Of a DNA stretch of 64,000 nt, positions 1 through 8,558 are shown piece after piece (position 1 is the first letter of the stretch; each line of letters opens with the position of its first letter). The notes under the pieces are model-generated. The model had not been told where the DNA came from and did not search any database. It saw only the letters and a list, made by a program, of their open reading frames with translations. The DNA is from Rheinheimera texasensis DSM 17496 (lineage in GTDB: Bacteria > Pseudomonadota > Gammaproteobacteria > Enterobacterales > Alteromonadaceae). The translations under genes were made by a program, and so were the position numbers. The stretch lies in contig NZ_KL544005.1 of NCBI RefSeq assembly GCF_000711985.1, positions 1,253,970-1,317,969 on the forward strand, in the 5' to 3' direction.

Positions 1-259
1 GATAAAGAATAGGGAGGCGTCGGGTTAAATGCGGTGCTTTTTTGATCCACCAGCGTCGCTCCTGCAGCGCTTCATGCACCAGCCGGAACTCGCCTTGCTC
101 CAGATAACGCAGGCCACCATGCAATAACTTGCTGGACGCTGCACTGGTCGCCTGCATCAGGCCGTCACGCTCAAACAATTCAACCTGATGCCCCGCCAAC
201 GCCAGCTGCCATGCTGAGGTCACGCCGTTGATACCGCCCCCGATCACTGCAATATGCAC
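1..259 (-). CDS. GlpD-like FAD-dependent oxidoreductase, N-terminal part
   Basis: Partial gene running off the left edge; the first 86 codons are present. It starts at GTG 259, with AGGAAG about 5 bases upstream. The N-terminus has an FAD-binding dinucleotide fold (VIGGGINGV) followed by ASSKLLHGGLRYLEQGEFRL, very close to the conserved block of aerobic glycerol-3-phosphate dehydrogenase (GlpD). GlpD oxidises glycerol-3-phosphate to dihydroxyacetone phosphate at the inner membrane. The motif is shared by other members of the DAO family, so without the rest of the protein the substrate stays open. It is divergent from the next gene. Confidence 0.7.
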   Translation of the reverse strand, partial: MHIAVIGGGINGVTSAWQLALAGHQVELFERDGLMQATSAASSKLLHGGLRYLEQGEFRLVHEALQERRWWIKKAPHLTRRLPILY

Positions 260-428
260 AGGCAACTTCCTTTGCTAACTAATTGTTTAAGAAAAGCAAA
301 TTAACTCATGCTTGTCTAATTTTCCGGACAGAACACCAAAAGGCTACGCTGGCACGGGCTGAAAAAGCAGCTACAGTTGTGTCATCATGGATTTCTACTG
401 TACCTGAAAAGGCAAAGGAACCTGGGGC

Positions 429-1886
429 ATGAATCAGGCGATGTACGGTGCGAACGCGGCCACCAAAATCATCAAAGAATTGCTGAGTAAAATTTATGAC
501 AACAGCAGTCAACGCCTGTCCATTTATGAGCAGGCTGCCTGGTATTTTCAGGGACACGAACAACGCGAAATTGATCAGCTGCAACAGCAGAAAACCGAGC
601 TGCAACGTCGGCTTGACGATGCCAGTAAAGGGGCACGGCATAAGCTGGAACTCAAACTGACCGAAGTCAGTCAACAACTCAAAGAAAGCCTGAAACAACA
701 ACAAGATAATCGGATTGACCGCATTCGCCAGCTCAAAGGTGTGGCCCGGCATATTGTTGAGCTGATCCAAGGCGACAGCCAGGAAGAATCGCGCCAACTG
801 GCAGCCCGCGCGCTCGGCACTATTCAGCTGCTGTCACCGACTTATGGCAAAAATATCGCAGCAACCAATCAGCGCCATAAACATTTGTATAAAGCCATCC
901 TTGCGCTCCTACTGTTAAAACAATTGCTGGTCGATAAGCAGATTAAAAACCGTTTTGTGTTAGCCAAGGTCGCTGACTCACTGAATACCGCCGCTGATAC
1001 CGCGTCGGCATTTCTGGACGAAGTGCAGATCCCGCTGGTGATGGCTTGTCTGATCCAGGACATCGGCCTGCAACACCCGCAGGTCCAAAGCCTGTTATAT
1101 GGGCCGGACGGCGATCAGGACCCATACCGGGTGTTACCGCCTGAACAGCGTCAGCAATTGCTGCAGATTAGTTTCGAACAAAGCCAGTTGTATCTGCAAG
1201 ATGGGTTGGGACTAGACCAATATGTTGGCAATTCCAGAGCCGAGCGCGAATTGTTTGTGATGGTGGAAGAAGACAAACAGGCCTTTGCCTTACATTTGCT
1301 GCGCTCGGCGATCACGCCGGAAGACGGTATTGGTAACCTATTGAAAATTCCACAGGTTTATACCTCAGTGGTGTTACCGTCGAAGCAAAATTACAGCTAT
1401 GACAGCCTGCCCAAAGTTGGGCCGCTACTGAAAGCCGGCGTGGAAAAAGGCTGGTATCCGGCGGCTGTGGTGCAAAGTCTGTTAACCATCACCGGATATT
1501 TCCCTCAAGGATTTGGCATTACCTACATCCCGAAAGACTCGGATAAACGCGACTTAGACCGTTATGAATACGCCATCGTCAATGGCTTGTATCCGCTGGA
1601 ACCAGAGCAACCAATTTGCCGGCAAGTGACACGCAATCTGACCTTTAACACTTTTGGTATTAATGTGGTGGTCAGCGCTGAAAACAATCTGTATTTCCCC
1701 GTCGCGCAGCAAAAACTGGAGCGTATCAGTGAAGAACGGCTGCGTGAAATCCTCAGCAAGCTGGTGTCGAATTTTGAGGAAAGGGTCAATACAGATTTGA
1801 TCCCGAAGTGCTGGAACCCGGACGAGTTTTTCAGTTATCTGAAGCATCAGAATTTGTGGAACCGCAACGACACCATCCGCAATTAA
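429..1886 (+). CDS. Uncharacterised protein with coiled coil and degenerate HD-GYP-like region
   Basis: 485 residues, ATG 429 with AAGGAA about 8 bases upstream. No signal peptide or membrane segment, so probably cytoplasmic. Residues about 45-115 are rich in Q, E, K and L with heptad character and probably form a coiled coil. Residues 207-213 (CLIQDIG) look like the HD motif of phosphohydrolases with His replaced by Gln. Residues 356-385 (GYFPQGFGITYIP, then AIVNGLYPLEP) resemble the C-terminal GYPxG-like segment of HD-GYP c-di-GMP phosphodiesterases. The metal ligands seem to be missing, so I would expect no phosphodiesterase activity. The HD-GYP resemblance is my inference. The gene converges on proA with a 49-base gap. 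Confidence 0.75.
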   Translation: MNQAMYGANAATKIIKELLSKIYDNSSQRLSIYEQAAWYFQGHEQREIDQLQQQKTELQRRLDDASKGARHKLELKLTEVSQQLKESLKQQQDNRIDRIRQLKGVARHIVELIQGDSQEESRQLAARALGTIQLLSPTYGKNIAATNQRHKHLYKAILALLLLKQLLVDKQIKNRFVLAKVADSLNTAADTASAFLDEVQIPLVMACLIQDIGLQHPQVQSLLYGPDGDQDPYRVLPPEQRQQLLQISFEQSQLYLQDGLGLDQYVGNSRAERELFVMVEEDKQAFALHLLRSAITPEDGIGNLLKIPQVYTSVVLPSKQNYSYDSLPKVGPLLKAGVEKGWYPAAVVQSLLTITGYFPQGFGITYIPKDSDKRDLDRYEYAIVNGLYPLEPEQPICRQVTRNLTFNTFGINVVVSAENNLYFPVAQQKLERISEERLREILSKLVSNFEERVNTDLIPKCWNPDEFFSYLKHQNLWNRNDTIRN

Positions 1887-1935
1887 CCCAACCGATTGAG
1901 CACCCGCCGCAGTCCAATAGCAGCGGGTCACCTCG

Positions 1936-3207
1936 TTATTGCCGGACCTGCCCGTCGCCAATCACAATATACTTTTCTGTCGTCAACGACTCTAAACCCA
2001 TAGGCCCATAGGCTTGCAACTTACTGGTGGAGATACCGATTTCCGCCCCAAGCCCCAGCTCGCCGCCATCAGAAAAGCGCGACGACGCATTCACCATCAC
2101 CACTGCGGAATTGATTTGCTTCAGGAAACGCTGCGCCCGGCTGATGTCCTGAGTACAAATCACTTCGGTATGGCCGGAGCTATGTTGTTCAATATGCGCT
2201 GTCGCTGCGGCAAAGCTGTCCACCACCCGCACCGACAACGCCAGCGCCAGATATTCAGTATCAAATTGCGCCGGGCCGGCCGGCTGGGCATCGCTGAAAT
2301 AGCCGAGGCTTTGCGGACAAGCAAACACCTGCACACCTTGTTCTGCCAGAGCAGCGCCCGCCAATGGCAGAAAGCTGGCGGCTATATCCTGATGCACCAA
2401 CAAAGTTTCCAGCGCATTGCAGACGCCTGGCCGCTGGGTTTTGCCATTGAGCAGCAGCGCTAAGGCTTTGTCAGGGTCCGCCGCTTTATCGACAAATAAA
2501 TGGCAGATGCCTTTGTAGTGTTGGATCACCGGAATGCGGCTGTTGTCGCTGACAAAATGAATCAGCCCCTCGCCGCCGCGTGGGATCACCAAATCGACAT
2601 AAGCTTTTTGTTGCAGCAGTTCCAGTAAAATCGCCCGGTCAGGGTCCGGCAATACCGCGATAGCCGCCGGATTGACCTGATGCTGCACCAGCACTTGTTG
2701 TAAAACCGTCGCGATAGCAAGACTGGAATGCAGCGCTTCACGCCCGCCTCGTAAAATCACCGCATTGCCGGATTTCAGGCACAAAGCACCGGCATCCGCA
2801 GTGACATTGGGCCGGGCTTCATAAATCATCGCAATGACACCCAGCGGAATACGCATCCGACCAACCTGAATACCGTTGGGTCTTGGCGCCAGCTGCCGGA
2901 TTTGGCCGACCGGGTCTGGTAACGCAGCAATTTGCCGCACCGCCGCAGCCAACTGCTGCAGTCGCTCTGCAGTTAACAACAACCGGTCCTGCATCGCCGG
3001 CGCCAGGTCTTTTTCGCGCGCTGCCGCCATATCCAGTGCATTGGCGGCCAGAATCGCCGGAGTAGCCTCGATCAGCGCTGTGGCCATATCGTTCAGGATC
3101 TGGTTTTTTTGCGCTTCGGACAGCTGTGCCAGTTGCCGGCTGGCTGCTTTGGCCTGCACGCACAGCGCAACAACATCAAATGCACGGCTTTGTTCTGCGG
3201 ACTGCAT
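1936..3207 (-). CDS. proA: Glutamate-5-semialdehyde dehydrogenase (gamma-glutamyl phosphate reductase)
   Basis: 423 residues, near the usual 415-420. It reduces gamma-glutamyl phosphate to glutamate-5-semialdehyde with NADPH, the second step of proline synthesis, in the cytoplasm. An aldehyde-dehydrogenase fold is clear: PLGVIAMIYEARPNVTADA near residue 121, LRGGREA for cofactor binding, and the catalytic cysteine in KTQRPGVCNALETLLVH. It starts one base after the proB stop codon, so the two are almost certainly co-transcribed and translationally coupled. There is no convincing terminator before the convergent upstream gene. Confidence 0.97.
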   Translation of the reverse strand: MQSAEQSRAFDVVALCVQAKAASRQLAQLSEAQKNQILNDMATALIEATPAILAANALDMAAAREKDLAPAMQDRLLLTAERLQQLAAAVRQIAALPDPVGQIRQLAPRPNGIQVGRMRIPLGVIAMIYEARPNVTADAGALCLKSGNAVILRGGREALHSSLAIATVLQQVLVQHQVNPAAIAVLPDPDRAILLELLQQKAYVDLVIPRGGEGLIHFVSDNSRIPVIQHYKGICHLFVDKAADPDKALALLLNGKTQRPGVCNALETLLVHQDIAASFLPLAGAALAEQGVQVFACPQSLGYFSDAQPAGPAQFDTEYLALALSVRVVDSFAAATAHIEQHSSGHTEVICTQDISRAQRFLKQINSAVVMVNASSRFSDGGELGLGAEIGISTSKLQAYGPMGLESLTTEKYIVIGDGQVRQ

Positions 3208-3208
3208 G

Positions 3209-4321
3209 TTAAGCTCCCTGTAAAACGACTAAATCATCCCGGTGCACCGCCACTTCACTTGGGCAATAACCCAATACGGTGGCGATTTGATCACTGTGGA
3301 TACCTTTGATTTTGTTCAGTTCAGCGGCGTTGTACTGACTAACGCCTTTGGCAATTTTGCTGCCATCCGGTGCCACTAACCAAACCGCGTCGCCTTTATC
3401 GAACTCGCCCTGCACTTTAGCAACGCCTTTAGCCAGCAACGACGCGCCTTTATGCTGCACGGCCTGCGCGGCGCCAGCATCCAGCCAGACTTCGGCATTG
3501 GCTTTGCTGGAATGTAATAACCAGTGTTTTTTCGCACTCACCGTGCTTTGGCGCGCGGCAAACAAAGTGCCAACAGGCTTGCCGGCTAATAAATCTTCAA
3601 AGCTCTGCGCTTTTTGGCCATTGATGATGAGCGTTTCAATCCCGACCGCTGTCGCTTTGTCGGCCGCCTGTAACTTCGTCACCATACCGCCGGTGCCGGT
3701 GCTGTGATGACTGCCACCAGCCATGGCATAGATGTCTGCCGTCAGTGCTTCAACACGAGGGATTAAGCAAGCGGTGACATCAGTGCGCGGATTGGCAGTA
3801 AATAAGCCATCCACGTCAGAGCAGATAATCAGCGCATCAGCTTCAACCACAGATGCTACCATCGCTGCCAGATTGTCGTTGTCGCCGACCCGCAGCTCTT
3901 TGGTCGCCACCGTATCGTTTTCATTGACGATCGGCAGCGCGCCGTGACTCAGCAGTGTACGTAGGGTGTTGTCGATATTCAGATAACGCCGCCGGTCGGC
4001 CAAATCGGCATGCGTCAGTAAAATCTGCGCACAGGGCCAGTCGAGCAACTGGCTCCAGGTCGCCATCATCTGCGCCTGACCAATAGCCGCTAAAGCCTGT
4101 TTCACGTTAATCGGTAACGGCTGATGAGTGAATTCAATGGCCGAGCGACCCGCCGCCACGCTGCCACTTGAAACCAGCACAACCTCAATACCGCGTAATT
4201 TACATTCGCTGATAAAGCGGGCAATAGCCAGCAAATATCGGGTTGACGTGCCTTTCCCTGCCGGTGCAATCAAAGCACTGCCGACTTTGATCACTATCCG
4301 TTTCCAGCTCAACCCCGCCAT
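3209..4321 (-). CDS. proB: Glutamate 5-kinase
   Basis: 370 residues, close to the E. coli enzyme (367). It phosphorylates glutamate with ATP in the first committed step of proline synthesis and is normally feedback-inhibited by proline. The amino-acid-kinase domain (residues 1-260) starts with RIVIKVGSALI and contains VSSGSVAAGR, PIVNENDTV and the GTGGMVTKLQAA loop. A C-terminal PUA domain follows (from about residue 280, with KGASLLAKGV). The gene is first in a proB-proA operon, whose promoter must lie in or near the repeat-rich region upstream (4322 onward). Confidence 0.97.
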   Translation of the reverse strand: MAGLSWKRIVIKVGSALIAPAGKGTSTRYLLAIARFISECKLRGIEVVLVSSGSVAAGRSAIEFTHQPLPINVKQALAAIGQAQMMATWSQLLDWPCAQILLTHADLADRRRYLNIDNTLRTLLSHGALPIVNENDTVATKELRVGDNDNLAAMVASVVEADALIICSDVDGLFTANPRTDVTACLIPRVEALTADIYAMAGGSHHSTGTGGMVTKLQAADKATAVGIETLIINGQKAQSFEDLLAGKPVGTLFAARQSTVSAKKHWLLHSSKANAEVWLDAGAAQAVQHKGASLLAKGVAKVQGEFDKGDAVWLVAPDGSKIAKGVSQYNAAELNKIKGIHSDQIATVLGYCPSEVAVHRDDLVVLQGA

Positions 4322-4782
4322 TTGCCCACATCTCCGCTTTTGTTTAATTAAGCGGCAGCTTAACTGTTTAGCCGTATAAATGTCTAGAGCACCATATAGT
4401 TTAATAAGCGAACAGCAGAGCAGCCTGAAATTGCCTCAGGCAAGGCGAAACGGCGAAGGAATAGTGGTGCTCTTTCGAGCTGTGGCAACGCCGCATGAGG
4501 CAATTGCAGGCGCTCCCGGACGGGCGATAGCAGAATGGCCGCATGCGGCGTTAAATTTTCTCGCTTTAGAACCACTAAAGCTTCAAAAATCCGCCTTGCC
4601 TGCGACCATTCTGCTTATCGCTACTGCCGATTTTTTAAACTATTTGGTGCTCGATCGACCAACAGCACCGACCACAGGTTAAACGGCTGCCGGTCTGCTG
4701 CTGATTCAGCCATAATTCAGCCCGGCGACGTCAGACTCGGTCGCATATGCATTTTCTCTTATTCAGAAACACAGGATCTCTC
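4322..4782. other. Intergenic region between divergent proB and the OmpA-like lipoprotein gene
   Basis: 461 bases without a supported gene. The middle holds the inverted-repeat element described separately. The left flank (4322-4386) is A+T rich and must carry the proB promoter unless that lies inside the element. The right flank (4653-4782) leads to the lipoprotein gene. I could not assign promoters with good hexamers and spacing. Short ORFs across the region have atypical composition and no credible ribosome binding sites. Confidence 0.5.
4387..4652. repeat. Candidate miniature inverted-repeat element
   Basis: A gene-free segment of about 266 bases bounded by 17-base terminal inverted repeats, 4387-4403 and 4636-4652, that match at 16 of 17 positions (GAGCACCATATAGTTTA on the left). 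Inside are further inverted pairs: 4423-4438 with 4496-4511 (15 of 16), 4524-4538 with 4606-4621 (15 bases plus one bulged base), and a small hairpin 4564-4580 (CTTTAG/CTAAAG). I see no obvious target-site duplication and no credible ORF. It could be a MITE or other non-autonomous element, or a structured RNA. No second copy was noticed in this window. Confidence 0.55.
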
Positions 4783-5439
4783 ATGACTTCATTTCGCCAG
4801 ACTGCATCCCGCCTGACGGCCCTTGCCGCCGCTGCCAGCCTGACGCTGGCCGGTTGTGCCCAGTTCCCGCAAGACAATACCACCCGTGGCGCCGCTATTG
4901 GTGCTGTAGTCGGCGGCGTCGCAGGCAAAGCCACTGGCAATCACAAAAATAAACGCGTGGCTTTAGGTGCGGTGTTAGGTGCGCTAAGTGGCGCGGCGAT
5001 TGGTCGTTACATGGATAATCAGGAACAGGCGCTGGAAGAACAGCTGGCCGGTTCCGGTGTGCAGGTGAAACGCGAAGGCGACGTGTTGAAACTGGAAATT
5101 CCGTCGCAAATTACTTTTGCTTCCGGTCGCAGTGACATTCGTGCTGAGCTGTATCCGGTGCTGAACGACATCGCCAAAGTGCTGGCCGAATATGACAAAA
5201 CCCTGCTGGTGATCACCGGCCATACCGACGACACCGGCGGTCGCGAGCTGAATATGCGACTGTCGCAACAACGCGCCGACACAGTGAAAAATTACTTAAG
5301 CGCACAGCGCATCGACGATCGCCGCTTAGTCACGCAAGGTGCAGGACCGGACCAGCCGCTGGTAGCCAATACTTCAGAAGCGAACCGGGCGAAAAACCGT
5401 CGGGTGGAAATTCAGATTGAGCCGCTGATCAGCCAATAA
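4783..5439 (+). CDS. yiaD: OmpA-family outer-membrane lipoprotein, YiaD-like
   Basis: 218 residues from ATG 4783, preceded by AGGA; an in-frame ATG at 4747 would add residues before a well-formed lipoprotein signal and is less likely. The signal peptide ends in a lipobox, LAGC, with Cys25 as the lipidated residue. Next comes a glycine-zipper region (GAAIGAVVGGVAGKATG), then an OmpA C-terminal peptidoglycan-binding domain with TGHTDDTGG and NRAKNRRVEI. Layout and length match E. coli YiaD (219 residues). It probably tethers the outer membrane to peptidoglycan. A strong terminator follows. Confidence 0.88.
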   Translation: MTSFRQTASRLTALAAAASLTLAGCAQFPQDNTTRGAAIGAVVGGVAGKATGNHKNKRVALGAVLGALSGAAIGRYMDNQEQALEEQLAGSGVQVKREGDVLKLEIPSQITFASGRSDIRAELYPVLNDIAKVLAEYDKTLLVITGHTDDTGGRELNMRLSQQRADTVKNYLSAQRIDDRRLVTQGAGPDQPLVANTSEANRAKNRRVEIQIEPLISQ

Positions 5440-5461
5440 GCACGGCTAAGCTTTTGTCCCC

Positions 5462-5494
5462 AGGGATGCAGGTGGTTTTATGCATCCCTTTTTT
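5462..5494 (+). terminator. Rho-independent terminator of the YiaD-like gene
   Basis: A perfect 9-base stem (AGGGATGCA / TGCATCCCT) with a 10-base loop is followed by a run of T residues, 22 bases after the stop codon. Confidence 0.92.
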
Positions 5495-5498
5495 ATTT

Positions 5499-5535
5499 AA
5501 AAAATAATGCCAGTCAGCTTACCTGACTGGCATTA
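5499..5535 (-). terminator. Rho-independent terminator of speE
   Basis: A perfect 13-base stem (5505-5517 with 5523-5535, loop CTTAC) followed on the minus strand by TTTTTTAAAT. It lies 34 bases after the speE stop and is back to back with the plus-strand terminator of the convergent gene. Confidence 0.88.
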
Positions 5536-5568
5536 CCAATGTCTGGCCGCCGTCGTTCCAGCTCAGTC

Positions 5569-6429
5569 TCAGGGCTTTAACTGCCGGCGCATAAAGTTTG
5601 GCAGCGCCATCGATGCCTGATGAATATCGGCATTGTAGTATTCAGTATCAAAGCCCGGATTGGCCGCAGCGTCACGGCGGAAGCCGTCAAAGCCTTGCTC
5701 TTTGCGGGCCAACGTACAAGTCCACCAGCCGCTTGGATAGACCATTTGCGGGAACTGCAGCGTTTGCAACTCAGCAAAACCGGCGTCTTTCATTGCTACC
5801 CGCATGTCATTCAGCAGTTCCAGGTGGATCAGCGGCGATTCGCTTTGTTGTACCAGAATGCCGCCCGGTTTTAATGCAGCAAAACAGCTTTGGTAAAAGG
5901 CGCGATTAAATAAACCTTCGCCAGGGCCTATTGGATCTGTCGAGTCGACAATCACCACATCAACACTGGCTGGCGCCGCATCGCGCATGTACTGAATGCC
6001 ATCGGCAAACAGCAACGTGGCGCGTGGGTCCTGATTTGACGCGCACAGTTCCGGGAAATAACGCTCGGCCATCCGGGTCACTTGTTCGTCGATATCAATC
6101 TGCGTCACTTGCTGAATTGATCTGTGTTTCAGCACTTCACGTAATGTGCCGCAATCACCGCCGCCGATGATGATGACGTTTTGCGGATTTGGGTGCGTGA
6201 ACAGCACCGGGTGGCTCAGCATCTCGTGATACAGGAAATTGTCACGGCTGCTCAGCATAATGACGCCATCGATCACCATCAGATTGCCAAAATCGGTGGT
6301 TTTATAGATTTCGATGTGCTGGAAAGGCGACTGAACTTCAGCTAATTTTTGCTCGGTTCTTAAGGAAAACGCACTGCCACTTGGCGCGAAGATCTCGGTA
6401 AACCACTGTTGTGAATTAAGTTCTGACAT
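5569..6429 (-). CDS. speE: Spermidine synthase (polyamine aminopropyltransferase)
   Basis: 286 residues, matching the E. coli enzyme (288). It transfers an aminopropyl group from decarboxylated S-adenosylmethionine to putrescine. The Rossmann-type domain has the GGGDCG nucleotide loop at residues 89-94 (Gly is more common than Cys at the fifth position) and the catalytic aspartate block VDSTDPIGPGE with Asp162 as likely general base. YHEMLSHP lies in the substrate-gating part. It is divergent from speA with 129 bases between them, so the two polyamine genes may share regulation. No speD is seen in the window, although this enzyme needs decarboxylated SAM. Confidence 0.96.
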   Translation of the reverse strand: MSELNSQQWFTEIFAPSGSAFSLRTEQKLAEVQSPFQHIEIYKTTDFGNLMVIDGVIMLSSRDNFLYHEMLSHPVLFTHPNPQNVIIIGGGDCGTLREVLKHRSIQQVTQIDIDEQVTRMAERYFPELCASNQDPRATLLFADGIQYMRDAAPASVDVVIVDSTDPIGPGEGLFNRAFYQSCFAALKPGGILVQQSESPLIHLELLNDMRVAMKDAGFAELQTLQFPQMVYPSGWWTCTLARKEQGFDGFRRDAAANPGFDTEYYNADIHQASMALPNFMRRQLKP

Positions 6430-6558
6430 AGTATCACTCCGGGTACTGATTCAGGGGCCAAATATTTTGCCAGTGAAGCCTGCCTGAGACAAATTTTTCA
6501 TGTTTTTTTGCCGCCGATACGAATAAAATGGCGGCCTATTTTTTCTAAGGGCACGACA

Positions 6559-8442
6559 ATGGCAGAATGGGGTATCGACAAAGCAAGATCTATTTATAAC
6601 GTTGCAGTCTGGAGCGAAGGCTACTTTGACGTCAACGCCAATGGCGATCTCGTTGCTTATCCGGATCAGGATCACAGCAAACCGGGCATTAGTTTCCCGG
6701 AACTGACAGCACGTTTTAAACAAGAAGGTCTGACTTTACCAGTGCTGGTGCGGTTTACCGACATCCTGCAGCACCGGGTTGAAACCTTAATCAGCTCTTT
6801 TGCCAAAGCAAAATCTGAGCGCGAGTATCAGGGCGAATACACTGCGGTGTACCCGATCAAAGTGAACCAGCAATATTCCGTGGTGAAGAAGCTGGTGCAT
6901 TCCAGTAATAAAGTTGGCCTGGAAGCCGGTTCAAAACCTGAACTGATGGCCATTCTGGGCGTCACCGAAAAACCACTGAAAATCGTTTGTAACGGTTATA
7001 AAGACAGCGAATTCCTGCGTCTGGCGACTATTGGCCAAATGATGGGCCACACGGTTTACGTGGTCGTAGAAAAACTGACCGAATTAAAAACCTTGCTGCG
7101 CGAAATCGACAGCTTAGGCGCGGCGCCATTAATCGGTATCCGTATCAAGCTGAACTCAGTCGGCAAAGGCAAATGGCAGAACACCGGCGGTGAAAAAGGC
7201 AAATTTGGCTTAACCGCCACGCAAGTGCTGCAAGCCATTGATATCTTAAAAGAAGCCGGCAAGCTCGACCTGTTACAGCTGGTGCATTTCCATATCGGCT
7301 CACAAATCGCCAATATCCGCGATATTCACAACGCTATCCGCGAATGTGCCCGGCATTATGCCGAACTGCGCACGCTGGGTGTGCCTATCACCACAGTCGA
7401 CGTCGGTGGTGGTTTAGGTGTGGATTACGAAGGTTCGAACTCACGTTCAGCCTGTTCGATGAACTACACCATGTATGAATATGCCCGCAACGTCGTCTTT
7501 GGCTTAAAAGAAGTCTGTGACGAATACGACCTGCCGCATCCGAACATCATCACCGAATCCGGCCGTGCTATGACTGCACACCACGCTGTGCTGGTGACTG
7601 ATGCGATCGACGTTGAACGTGCGCCAGGCCTGCGTTATCTGCCGGAACCTTCTGAAGATTCACCGCAAGTGGTGTGGGCGCTGTGGGATTCTTATCAGAA
7701 CGTCACGCCACGCTCTGCGGTGGAAGCCTATCACGATGCCGTACACTATTTTACTGACGCGCATGCGCAGTATGTGCATGGCTTGCTGACGCTGAAAGAC
7801 TGGTCTTTGCTGGAGCAAATCTACTTTGCCACCATCAATAAAGTGAAGGACATGCTGGACTTAAGTTCACGTTCGCACCGGGAAATTCACGACGAACTGA
7901 ACGAGAAACTGGCCGACAAACTGTTCGTCAACTTCTCGTTGTTCCAGTCGATGCCAGACGCCTGGGGTATTGACCAGCTGTTCCCGGTGATGCCGCTGGA
8001 ACGGATGAATGAAGCGCTGGACCGCCGCGCTATTATTCAGGACATCACCTGTGACTCGGATGGCGCGCTGAAGAGCTATGCCGACGGCAACGGCATCGAA
8101 AGCAGCCTGCCGCTGCCGGAATATAAAGAAGACGAACAGTATCTGATTGGTATGTTCATGGTCGGCGCTTATCAGGAAATCCTCGGCGATTTACACAACC
8201 TGTTTGGCGACACCGATTCTGTCCATGTCGAGCTGAACCCGGACGGCACTTATTCTCTGGCGAATGCCATTAAAGGCGATACCGTTGCGGACGTGTTACG
8301 TTACGTCGCTTTTGATGCGGAAAAACTGATTAATTCCTACTCCAATCAGTTAGGCCGCAGCAGCTTCAGCACTGAAACACAGCAGGCGATGCTGGAAGAG
8401 CTGAAAGCAGGCGTCTACGGCTACACCTACTTCGAAGATTAA
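6559..8442 (+). CDS. speA: Biosynthetic arginine decarboxylase
   Basis: 627 residues from ATG 6559, which has AAGG eight bases upstream; an in-frame ATG at 6508 would add 17 residues with no family support. The enzyme converts arginine to agmatine, the first step of putrescine synthesis, using pyridoxal phosphate. It is a fold-III alanine-racemase-like barrel enzyme: the PLP lysine is Lys101 in YPIKVNQQ, followed by GLEAGSKPEL, HFHIGSQI, DVGGGLGVDY and ITESGRA. The length is slightly below the E. coli protein (658). No speB (agmatinase) gene follows. Confidence 0.97.
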   Translation: MAEWGIDKARSIYNVAVWSEGYFDVNANGDLVAYPDQDHSKPGISFPELTARFKQEGLTLPVLVRFTDILQHRVETLISSFAKAKSEREYQGEYTAVYPIKVNQQYSVVKKLVHSSNKVGLEAGSKPELMAILGVTEKPLKIVCNGYKDSEFLRLATIGQMMGHTVYVVVEKLTELKTLLREIDSLGAAPLIGIRIKLNSVGKGKWQNTGGEKGKFGLTATQVLQAIDILKEAGKLDLLQLVHFHIGSQIANIRDIHNAIRECARHYAELRTLGVPITTVDVGGGLGVDYEGSNSRSACSMNYTMYEYARNVVFGLKEVCDEYDLPHPNIITESGRAMTAHHAVLVTDAIDVERAPGLRYLPEPSEDSPQVVWALWDSYQNVTPRSAVEAYHDAVHYFTDAHAQYVHGLLTLKDWSLLEQIYFATINKVKDMLDLSSRSHREIHDELNEKLADKLFVNFSLFQSMPDAWGIDQLFPVMPLERMNEALDRRAIIQDITCDSDGALKSYADGNGIESSLPLPEYKEDEQYLIGMFMVGAYQEILGDLHNLFGDTDSVHVELNPDGTYSLANAIKGDTVADVLRYVAFDAEKLINSYSNQLGRSSFSTETQQAMLEELKAGVYGYTYFED

Positions 8443-8456
8443 GGTAGACTGCAGAG

Positions 8457-8481
8457 GTCGGAGCAGTTTAGTTGCTCCGAC
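8457..8481 (+). other. Stem-loop between speA and the acyltransferase genes
   Basis: A perfect 9-base stem (GTCGGAGCA / TGCTCCGAC) with a 7-base loop sits 15 bases after the speA stop. It has no T run, so it is not a classical terminator. It could protect the speA transcript end or act as a Rho-assisted terminator. Confidence 0.5.
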
Positions 8482-8558
8482 TAACGTATATCAAAGGGCA
8501 GGCCAGACTTGCTCTTTTTTTTGCTTGCTATGACCGAAGTTTCACACGGAGAGAACTG

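Noticed and set aside
1887-1935. Terminator between the 485-residue gene and proA
   Set aside because: Only a long imperfect stem (ACCCGC/GCGGGT) without a T run is present.
4380-4682. Overlapping short ORFs on both strands in the proB upstream region
   Set aside because: They cover the inverted-repeat element, have mixed frames and no family resemblance, and are best explained as non-coding.
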